Shown piece after piece: positions 1 through 8,900 of a stretch of 21,392 bases of DNA. Both the position numbers and the translations under genes were made by a program. Source of the DNA: Ectocarpus siliculosus (taxonomy: Eukaryota; Sar; Phaeophyceae; Ectocarpales; Ectocarpaceae); contig FN649747.1 in assembly GCA_000310025.1 (NCBI GenBank), forward strand, positions 1,500,535-1,521,926. The letters run 5' to 3'. Numbering within the stretch: position 1 is the stretch's first letter; every line of letters starts with the position of its first letter. The notes below the pieces were generated by a model that worked only from the letters and a program-made list of their open reading frames with translations, was not told where the DNA came from and made no database searches.

Positions 1-253
1 CCCCCCCGGTTTTGGGGACCCCCCCCCCCCCCCCCCCCCCCCCCCTGCCACACACCTTGAATAAGATGGGTGGCACGATTTTGAACCCGGGTCTTTCTAC
101 TACCAAAAGCAGGAACCTCTTCGTTGACATTAGCGCGGCAGAGGGAATCGTCCTACTTGGTGGCCTTTGGAGAGAAGCGACCACGGACGGTCGCCTCCAC
201 AAGAAAGAAAACTCTTTGAGTATCCAGAACTCGACTGGCTGGAGGTGGGCTCA
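1..253. other. Contig-end sequence and intergenic DNA
   Basis: The first ~45 bases are a C homopolymer interrupted by short G and T runs, typical of a low-quality assembly end rather than biology. From about 60 the sequence becomes ordinary mixed DNA. Bases 60-205 resemble 1660-1800 in direct orientation (listed as a repeat). The short open frames here have no recognisable domain, and I see no gene. Confidence 0.6.
60..205 (+). repeat. Diverged direct repeat, copy 1
   Basis: Alignment by eye with 1660-1800 shows shared blocks in the same order and orientation: GGGTGGC, then TTTGAA-CCGGGT, then ACCAAAA, then GAATC-TCCT, then GACCA-CGGTCG-C-CCA. Identity is perhaps two thirds with small indels, implying an old duplication or two insertions of one dispersed family. 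The two copies flank the TIR element, which lies about 50 bp after copy 1 and 160 bp before copy 2. Family unknown. Confidence 0.4.
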
Positions 254-288
254 GGGCGTATATTAACGAAGTGCCGAAAATCAAAATC
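254..288 (+). repeat. Left terminal inverted repeat
   Basis: 35 bp starting GGGCGTATATTAACGAAG and running into the first ATCAAAATC motif. It pairs with 1463-1497 with a single mismatch at TIR position 19. It is preceded by TCA at 251-253. Confidence 0.75.
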
Positions 289-724
289 GAAAAAATCAAA
301 ATCAAAATCGAGATCTGATTGGTCGAATATCTGCTACCTCCTGACGACGACCTTTGATTTTATGGAAGTTCCTCTGTCTGGGAAGAAGTCGCCGGGGGAC
401 TTTTTTTTATCAAAATCAAAATCAAAATCAAAGAGGAGAGGAGTTCAAGACTTCGAAGGCTTGGAACACCTGCCGCGAGGCCGCTGCAAAGCAAGTGTAC
501 GACACGACCTGCTGCACACTGCTCATAGAGGGGCTATCGGCACCCTACCACCGACACCATGGCCGTTATTTGTAGCCAGAAGACTCTGCTCGCCGGCAAG
601 CCACAAAACGGGCCGGCTCGTTGGGTGCTCGAGGAAAAATGCCGATCGTGACAAGCGGTGAACGGACTGACGATCAGAACAGGGCTGCGCGGCTTTTTCG
701 GGCTGTTCCGTGCGGGAGAGGGTA

Positions 725-1215
725 GTTGCAACTTTTTTTCTCCACACTCACGATACCCCAAGGCATCTAACCTTGTACGAGACAGATGGTGGGTAAAGCT
801 AACTCCCGTCGCGTGGCATTGCGAATGCTGTTGCTTCCTCCTTCGAAGAGTTATCGCTGAAAAACTAAACAGTGAGCAGACATTCGGCGCGAACTTGAAT
901 TAGCCGCTCTCTGACGTGGATTTTTTAGGGTCAACCAAAACTTTTTTCCCTACACACACGATACCCCACGGTAGCAGACCTTGGGCTTGAAAGATGGAGC
1001 ATGGACGTACCTCCTGCCGCGTGGCGTTGCTGTTGCTGTTGCTTCCTTCTTCGGAAAGTTATCGGTGGATATCTCAACCCGTGGCGGCCCAAAACACCCA
1101 ACTTGAAGTGACCGCTCGCAACCGTTGGCATTTTTGCTTCAACACAACCTTTTTTGTCCGGCGCATTCGGCACCTCACGGCCCCAAACCTTGGCATTGCC
1201 CAACAGCCCATGTCT
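725..1215 (+). repeat. 208-bp tandem repeat, about 2.3 diverged copies
   Basis: Landmarks recur at a constant 208-bp step. CGATACCCCA is at 751 and 959; AACTTGAA is at 892 and 1100; the CAAC-C-AAC/poly-T block is at 932 and 1140. The segment around 805-850 (CGCGTGGC, TTGCTTCCT, TTCG, GTTATCG) matches 1018-1060. A third, partial copy starts near 1141 and fades after about 1215. A more degenerate fourth copy may lie at 530-700. The whole array is inside the TIR element. Confidence 0.65.
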
Positions 1216-1462
1216 CCAGCTCCTTCCGGATACCTTTCTTGAGGCAACTTGTTGAGTATTTGGCGAGATATCGGCTAACACGTGAACAGAAGAGCGTAAA
1301 ACGAACCCTAGAAAAATCACCGCTGCGCTGCTGGCTCTTCCCCTGGCGCCAGGTCTTTTTGATTTTTTGCCTCATCTGTCTCCTATCCTCGTTAACCTAC
1401 ACGACCCTCTTTTTTCAGTTTTCCACGATAACGCATTTTGATTTTGATTTTGTGCCGATTTG

Positions 1463-1497
1463 GATTTTGATTTTCGGCTCTTCGTTAATATACGCCC
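1463..1497 (-). repeat. Right terminal inverted repeat
   Basis: Reverse complement of the left terminus, ending TTCGTTAATATACGCCC and followed directly by TCA at 1498-1500. Inside it, further TTTTGATTTT copies at 1435-1452 mirror the subterminal motifs of the left end. Confidence 0.75.
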
Positions 1498-1500
1498 TCA

Positions 1501-2752
1501 CTTCTTCACACTGCATTTATGTTGTACGTGTATCACGTGGTGCGCCACGAATGTGTGCGTCCACATGTCCACATGCAACCCATAGACTCAATCAAGTTGA
1601 ATCAACTCCACAAATCGAAAATTCTGTTCCTTGGAAGTAGACTTCTGCTGTTGTATTGGTCAAAGTGGGTGGCGAAATTTGAATCCGGGTGTTTTGCACC
1701 AAAATCAGACATCTGGCCAGGGACGGAGAGGCAACGTGAATCATCCTCGACGGCGATTTGTGGAGACATGACCAACGGTCGTCCACCATGAAGTATATAC
1801 TGCTGCGCTGTACATATCTCATCGGGCTGATCTGTTGAGGGCCGAGGAGATGTCGACCGACGTACATCAACACGATATATACTGGCTCCACACATCACAC
1901 CATGCACACCATGCAATGGAGACTACCAATGATATGTCCGCACGCCGCCACATGCGCAAAACAAGCGCACCTCCTAGGAATATCCACCCAACTTCGTTGC
2001 CGCCCGGCAGGCAGCGTTGCCTTCACTCGGGCATCGATGCCGGCGACAACGCTCGGCTTTATCCCGAGAACAGAGGGGATGAAAAGCAGCGCGCGAAGCA
2101 GCATCATCGATAGCTAGGTTTTTCGGGGGTGAAAGCCTAAGCCTTGCCATGCACCACAGTAGGCCGACGCGCGGTGGGTGGTGGTGGGCCTTTGTTGTGG
2201 CGATCGTCGACTAATAATGCACAACGAACTGAGAATTGGCGGAGCCCCCAAAGCACTTTCTTTTAATGATGCACATCAATTTTGCATACGAAGCACATTT
2301 AATTTACGTCGTTCACGTTCTTTTGAGATCTGAAAATATCATAGTGTATCGAGCTCCACGTACTCTTTTGCACCCCACCTGTATTCCTCCTGTGCGTATT
2401 TACAAGGTTAACCCGCGAAACCTGGCAGCTGGTGCTGTGGATCCTCGATGACGTGCGCACCTGTGGAGCGGTGTCCAATTTTTCGTCGATCATCGCGGAG
2501 CCCCCAACTGTCTTGCTGGCCGCGTCACACATGACCACCCGTGAGTGGTAAGAGTGATCACTGCTGCCCACGAGCTGTTGGTTGAGGAGGACACAGACGG
2601 AGAAAGGGAGAGAGGGAGAGGTCTACAAAAGCTTTGTCCTGCTGGGTCTGTTTTACGACCGAAGCGTTTGGCCTGCAGGTGCCGAGTTCGCGAAGTACCT
2701 GGCCTTGTTTTGAAACGCGTTGTTGGATACTGCTGCTGCTTCCAGCACGAAA
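1501..2752. other. Intergenic region with presumed promoter of the TFIIIC gene
   Basis: I see no supported gene. Short frames on both strands overlap each other and lack domains. The second copy of the old direct repeat is at 1660-1800. The last 200 bases hold a purine-rich GA stretch (2595-2625) followed by TCTACAAAAGC near 2620, a weak TATA-like string. An in-frame TGA at 2711-2713 closes the reading frame upstream of the chosen ATG. The transcription start cannot be placed by eye. Confidence 0.5.
1660..1800 (+). repeat. Diverged direct repeat, copy 2
   Basis: Partner of 60-205 (see that entry). The clearest shared blocks here are GGGTGGC at 1668, the TTTGAATCCGGGT string near 1678 and the GACCAACGGTCGTCCACCA string near 1768. 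Confidence 0.4.
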
Positions 2753-2973
2753 ATGGCAATGCCTGATCTCCAAGGCGTGTGGGAGACCGCTGTGAGGGAG
2801 GTAGCTCTGGAAGGCAGCAACGGGTGCACGCTGGAACGCCTCTGGAAGCTTGTGGAATTGGATACGCCAAGCCAGCAGGGTGGGTCTGGGTCTACACCGC
2901 AGCAACCGGGCGAGGAACAACCAGACGACGACGGCAGTGACCCACGAGAATTCGTCAAGGCATGGCTGTGGAG
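2753..2973 (+). CDS. GTF3C1: Exon 1: start and N-terminal winged-helix-like block
   Basis: ATG at 2753 in a favourable context (GAAAATGGC); the next in-frame ATG is at 2759 and an in-frame TGA lies at 2711. Residues 1-73 read MAMPDLQGVWETAVREVALE and then a 'GCTLERLWKLVE' helix, closely like the start of animal GTF3C1. A Gly/Gln/Asp-rich insert and DPREFVKAWLWR follow. The donor is AG|GTACAC and the exon ends in phase 2. Confidence 0.78.
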
Positions 2974-5900
2974 GTACACACCATGATTGTACGCATGTGT
3001 TGGGGCTGTGCAAACGAGACAACCTTTTCTGAATGCTTGCACTTGCGTAAGGGGCTGACGAACACAGCAGTGATGGTGTTGTATCATTTCTAAGACAGTT
3101 AGCCGTAGTAATCTCTTTGAGCCCGCGAACAATCTACTGCTGGGACAATCCGTGGGCCCATTCAAAATTTGGTACGGCGTAGTTCAACACCATCGTTCGT
3201 GGACGAATGGAGATGCCGAGTTCGAGCCTCGGGTGATCATCTCCGTATCCCCAGCCCTTTTTTTTCTTGCCTTTCACTTTCCAGAGGGCCTTTCAGCGTG
3301 ATATATATCCCCGTTTGCAATGTCTAATCTTTTCGACCGGTGATATCGCTGCAAAAATCAGTTTGTGTTATGGCTTTGTCTCCCTCGCACCGACTGGCCG
3401 GCAGCCCCCAGCTACTGCTGTAGATAATCATGCATGCCCCAAGTCTCGAACGGCGTGTCACCCGTGCTTGGGACCGCACCTGTACGCGTAGATCGCCCTT
3501 GTTGCGTTGCACAAGAAAATCACTGCATACTGCACGAAGGCTCCGGGGCGATTTCTGCCTAGGCAACAGCAGTCGTTCCCTCGTTGTTACGTGTTGTCTT
3601 CCCATTTCCAAAAAAAAAAAAAAGACTGTTGTGTTTGATACCACGGAGCACTTGTTTCCGTAGCACGTCACTGTGGGAATCGCGCGTCCTCGGGCGGAAA
3701 TCATGGGGCAGGGGGGAGCGATGCGCAAGGTGTGATCAACTGTGAAGACAGTGGCCTTTTGTCAGGTCTTGCCCGCTTTCAACCCTACGGGGACAACAAG
3801 CACTAGTTATTTTTGTCCCTTGGGGAATTTTTTCAGGGATGTCCAGAACCCGGTACCGGTAATTAACGGTAATGGGGTGGCCGGGTAGACAAAAAAGATA
3901 TTCTCGGGTTATTTCTTAGCCACGGGCCCCCTACCCCCATATTCCATATAGTGGTCCTCCTCTCCTTTCACACGACACACACACATGACAGACGGCCATA
4001 GCAACACACCCCCAGACGCACAGACCACCACCACAGCAGACGATTGGGATCTTCCTAATTGGGATCGCTTCCGAATCCCCTGATTTTTTGCGCTTGATAC
4101 CGAAGGCGGCGAAACATTTGTTGCTTTTTTCACCACCACCAACGCGGGTGCAGGGCAACGAACAACTCAAGTGAAGCGTAGATTTCTGTGACAGGTTATT
4201 CGCGGGCATGAACCCAGAGGCTGGCGGCGGCACACTTCGCGGGCATGTCCTGAGGTCTTCGCCAGAGGCCAAGGCTCTCGGAAGAAAAATTAACAAATAT
4301 TTGATACATCAATTGCAAACGAATGGTAATCACAAAGTCAAAAGCCCCTTGTTGAGAATTGCACCCACACTACTCTTTAGAGCGAAAACGAAAGAGCGTT
4401 TTCGAATTTCCCGGTGACGGGCGATTTCTTTCCTCGGCTATTTGGTTACTACCGGTAGGATACGGGGTCGGTTCGGGGTTAAGGGCATCCCTGATTTTTT
4501 CTTCTTGACGGACCTTACTTGCACCCCGCGGTCGACTTTGGCCATACCTCCCTTGGGTCCCGCTCTTTATTAGACCTAGCTGCTTCTGCTGCTGCCGTCG
4601 TTGTTGTTGGTGATGTGTGCAGCTGTTTCTTGAGGGTGTTTCCCAAACATGTCCCGTTCGCCGGCCATCTGACGAGAGACGGTGTCCGTGTTGCCCTCTT
4701 GCAGATCTATCGTGTCGCGGAGGGGTAGGGAGCTTTTTCTCGCCACGTACAACGACCAGGGGGTGAGTGAGGGCTGGACGTTCGCTACGCACCGCTGCTC
4801 GCTGCACCTAAGTCTGTTCCGTTTCGGGCTTGTAATGGAGCTGTTGTATCGTGTCTCTTTCTTACTACGTGGCACTGCTTCGGCTGCTTGTCGCCACCCA
4901 CGTACGCAATCATGGTGAACCTAGTTGGCGAAGCAGCCTGAGCAGAGACTCATGATGGGTGGATGAACCACACGGAAACGGTGTAGCTGCAGGTGCTTGT
5001 CCCCCTGACGTTCACCCGATGGTGGGAGACCAAAACATGGTCGCCATCTCTGGGGTGTTCTTGCATTCTCCACTTTTGTTCTTACGCCGCTGCTACCTCT
5101 TTCAAGGGCGGGTTCTTATCCCTGTATCCCCTACTTTATGCATCGAAGCAGCGTGCTGTGCACGACTGGTCGTGTATGGGTTTTGGCACTGTTGTGGCCC
5201 TTTCGCCATCCGTCTTGCTGTGCGTGTTTAGTAACGAACCATGGAGGTAACAATAATTTCCGTAATTGCGCTCGTGTTCAGGAATCCAACAACCTCAAGC
5301 GTGGCGATCCCGAGGACTCTCGATTAGCGGCGATCAAGGACATTCCCACCCTTGAAAAGGAGCAGGTATGTGGTTTGGAGCGGGGGTATAAAAAGCGAAG
5401 GAAAGAGAGAGAGGTTGTGACTGGTGGACAGACTGTCAGGCAGGCAGATAAGCAGAGATCAAGGAAGCAACAGAGAGAGACAGCAGCGAAAAAAGTATGA
5501 ACAGAGAGACAGAGGGCCACTTGAGGGTCTCACAACGCTGTACTCGTACTGTGTGGGATCAGCGCGCAATGGGGCGTGTCAATTGTCGTGTGCTCTTTTT
5601 TCCCCTGTGGAAACGATTGGAACAGCACACGGACAATATGCCGGTGGCGTATGACTGCTCGGTTGTTCCCGCAGGTCTGGTAGGATTTCCATGCTTACAT
5701 TTTCCACGGCAACTTCTGTGATTCAGGTGCTGCTTGTGTACCCGCATGCACTAAGCTTGTATGTTCCGGCCACAATATGGTGTAGTGTCTCGGGAGCGAG
5801 GGCGGGATGGGGTAGAGGCACTATGTGTTTTCTAGCGTTCGGCTTGTTTACGGCGGGGGAAGGTGACAGAAATGCCAATTCCGGAATTATGGGGACGCAG

Positions 5901-8900
5901 CAGTAAGATGGAGGAGGCCCTTTCATACCGTTACAAGCTCGTGTTTGTTTCGTTCAGTCTGCTCAGAGAGAGGCGTGCCTGTATAGCGAATACGCGAGCA
6001 GCTCGTGCCGTCAGTGGTGTAAGATATTACTATTTTACCAAAGGATACGGCCGCCCTTTCAGTTTGACAACCATCGTGGTCCACGCGATGCTCCGTCCAA
6101 ACGCACAGATTGGTTCGCCCTGTCGCACGCGCAACAACTATTATAATAGTCGTCGTGTGTGTTTACCGGTTGTGCTCCTTTCGTGCAGAGGAGCGTGGGC
6201 GTCGTGGCGTCGAGGCCGGTGCGGCTGCGAGCCCTGGGCCTAGACACAGCAACCCTGAAGAGCGTCACCCTCGTTAGTCCCGCCTACCTTCAAGTGCTCG
6301 AGGTGTGATTGATCCTCTTATTGTACACTATGATTGTTGTTTTGTCTTGATTTTTACTTTATACCATGGTCAATCGAACATCTGTACTGGTTGGAAGCCT
6401 TCTCACGACGAGGGTTCTTTCGTCACGCAGGCAGGGCGTGGCAATCCGTTCCGCGTTGGTTTGCGGCAGCCCGTTCTTCTTTACGGCCATGCGGCTCATC
6501 CCATGCCCTCGCCCCTTCACGCTCTTGCCCAAGAAAGAGCGCCCCTATTTTGAGCCTTGCTTGTGCCCCCGCGAGAAACGATTTTTTTTTCGGGTGTGCC
6601 TTGTGATGCACTCGCTTACGGAACACTCTCACGGCCCTGTGGGTGCGTTCGTATCCGTGCCAAGTACCACATTCGTGCACGAACAACTTGCATGGAGCGG
6701 TATCACCCACCCAACGTTGCGCTAAGCACGGCCGATGTACACGGTGCACAAAGCCGTGTCGATTTATATTTGTATCATAACTCGTGTCCTTGGCACCAAC
6801 ACTCTTTGTTAGTCTAAGTTTTTTTTTTGCTTGTGTGGTGTTTTTGTGCTACCACAGGTGGTGGGACGGCACCGCGGATGGGGGGCTTCGACTGCCGAGG
6901 TGTTGGACGGCGTTAACAGGATCATCGGCTCCGACAAGAAGGACGACTACGTGAGTAAATGGTAGACAGAAAGCTACAATGCACTAGAGAATAGGGGAAA
7001 CGTACACTGAAACAGCAGACAAGACGGGGTCGACAATATGCTGAAATCAATAGGGAAGAGAAGAAACGCGCATTGAAACAACATACAAGACGCGGTAGAT
7101 GGGCGTACTGGAACAATAGGTACGGAGTGGTCGAAGAGAATCGCAACGGGCGTAGAAAAACGCGTGTTCCAATCTTGTCAACGCGGACACGTTCCGCGCT
7201 TCTTTCCAGCTGGGTCGCCAGAAGCAGGTCGTTCGATCAGGGACTTTCAGCTCTTTTACGAAAGGATTGGACGTCAGTCGGAAGCTATCTAAACCGCTGC
7301 AATGTCCAAAAAGTGCGCCAGAAGGGTGAAGACTGACGTCTGGAGTAATATTTGGCGGCAAAGTCGCACATTCGATCGACCCTCTTCAATGAAGACTACA
7401 AGTTTTGTGAGTTGTAGCCTCCACCATTATTCCTGCCGCGAATCCAAGGCAATTCTAAATATGGTTCAAGAGCATTTTCCTCGCACCCTTCATTTTTGTT
7501 TTTATACGGAGGTAGGTGCTTAGTCCCACACACGCTCATTCCTCATATTCTCTACTTCCTTCTCTTCCTCTCCTAGTTCCTGACGCACTTTCTTTCTCTT
7601 GGTTTTCCGTGCGCTCTCACCCCCCCTCCTTCTCTCTGTCTCTCCAGGTCGAAGTCGTCACTACCCAGACGTCCAAGTACCGTGTCCCCAACAAGACTCG
7701 GGAGGGGGCCTTCCTAGGGAGCCAGCGCATTACCGCGATGCAGCTCTACCCGGTCTACGACAGGCTGGTGAGGATGAAGCAGCGAAGGTTGCCCGCTCAC
7801 TCTTCACGGGAGATCGTTGATCTAGCATGGGATGCCACACCTACACCCGCTGAACAATTTCGTCGCTCTGTCTCCTCGACGGGGAAGGGGAAGGATTTTC
7901 TTGCCCTGCGGAACCCTTTGGGTCCATGTTTGGGAAAAAGTCCGTGCCGAAAAGGTTACCGAACCCCTTTGACGCTATCACGGCGGCAACCATCTCGAAA
8001 GCAGGAAAGTAGAAAACCGACTTTAACCGCGCGCAAAACAAAACGAACGTGTGAGGGGGGGGGGGGGGGCAGATACGCCGCCTACGGCGTCTGCTTGAGA
8101 CGCAATATGATTTTTTCGAAAGTTCTTGTGCATCTGAGAAAGAGCGTTTTCCGGGCCCCGACGTATGTACGCATTTGTAATATCACGGCCGCTTGTCGGT
8201 CATTCGAAGTGCATGCCTATTGGTGCGGGTACCGGAAGGCGGAACGCATTCGTTATTTACCGCCAACGTGTGGAATGCATGGTCGTATTGTGATGCCTTT
8301 GTCACCGACTGCTGCCGCTGCTATTGCTGCTGCTACTGTGCTGCTGCTGCTATTTGCTGCTGCTGTTCTATGGCCGTAGTGATTGCTCGATTGCATATGA
8401 AGCAGCACCACGCGCGCAAAGTTTCTCGATAGAAATACTGCCCATTTTGCTGGACGCAACACGTACCCCCGTGGCGGATCAGGCGTCGACGGGACTTATT
8501 TTCAAGAGCGTCGTGCAGAAGCCGGCTACCGACAACGAGGAGAACGGCGAGCAGAAGGACGGCATGTTCCGTTTCGTGGTCTTGTACCTCAAGCGCTTCA
8601 AGGACTCAATCCTCGTTCCCCCAGGGACCAAGCTAGAGGTATGGAATCTCCATGACCCTCACCACCCAGCTCCGTAGAGCCGTCTCATGTGCAAGTCTCG
8701 AGATACTTGTTTTTTGCCTTCAAGGTTGGAAAGAGCACTCTCTCTCGCGCGCGCTCTCTCTCTGGCGAAAATCATGTGCGTGCATCAGGCAGTCATTCTT
8801 CTGAGCACTGCCGTGGCTATTTGCTGTCATATTACCCACTCGGAGAACTTCGTACATCGCTCGAAGCTTACCGCGAAGCCCTGCACCGTTCCATGCTGCG

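Larger units (their letters stand above)
254..1497. mobile_element. Non-autonomous TIR DNA transposon (PIF/Harbinger-like MITE)
   Basis: The ends are a 35-bp terminal inverted repeat, 254-288 against 1463-1497, with one mismatch. The outer part reads GGGCGTATATTAACGAAG on the left and its exact complement closes the right end. The trinucleotide TCA sits immediately outside both ends (251-253 and 1498-1500), as expected of a 3-bp target-site duplication of TNA type. Inside both TIRs are subterminal arrays of ATCAAAATC-type motifs (about 280-310 and, inverted, 1435-1478; a further set at 409-431). No open frame inside resembles a transposase, so the element would depend on one supplied in trans. 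The superfamily assignment rests on TSD length and TIR shape alone; at 1244 bp it is long for a MITE and could be a deleted autonomous copy. Confidence 0.7.

Noticed and set aside
66-92. TGGCACGATTTTGAACCCGG as a retrotransposon primer-binding site
   Set aside because: It starts with TGG and contains a T-loop-like core, but the spacing between the T-loop complement and TGG is too short for a tRNA 3' end. No LTR, gag or pol is present.
3160-3250. Complete tRNA gene
   Set aside because: The T arm is excellent, but no D arm, anticodon arm or acceptor partner for the seven bases after the T stem could be fitted.
3267-3330. Exon in intron 1 after the strong acceptor CACTTTCCAG
   Set aside because: In the phase required by exon 1 it reaches TAA within 14 codons with no donor first. 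Exon 2 at 4705 fits both phase and homology.
8055-8069. G15 run as a functional G-quadruplex
   Set aside because: A single homopolymer inside an intron. Homopolymer length is unreliable in this assembly and there is no loop structure.
7516-8379. 287-aa plus-strand open frame
   Set aside because: Only 7648-7767 is protein-like. The flanks are the pyrimidine tract of intron 5 and intron 6 with its triplet repeat, and exon 6 has good splice sites on both sides.
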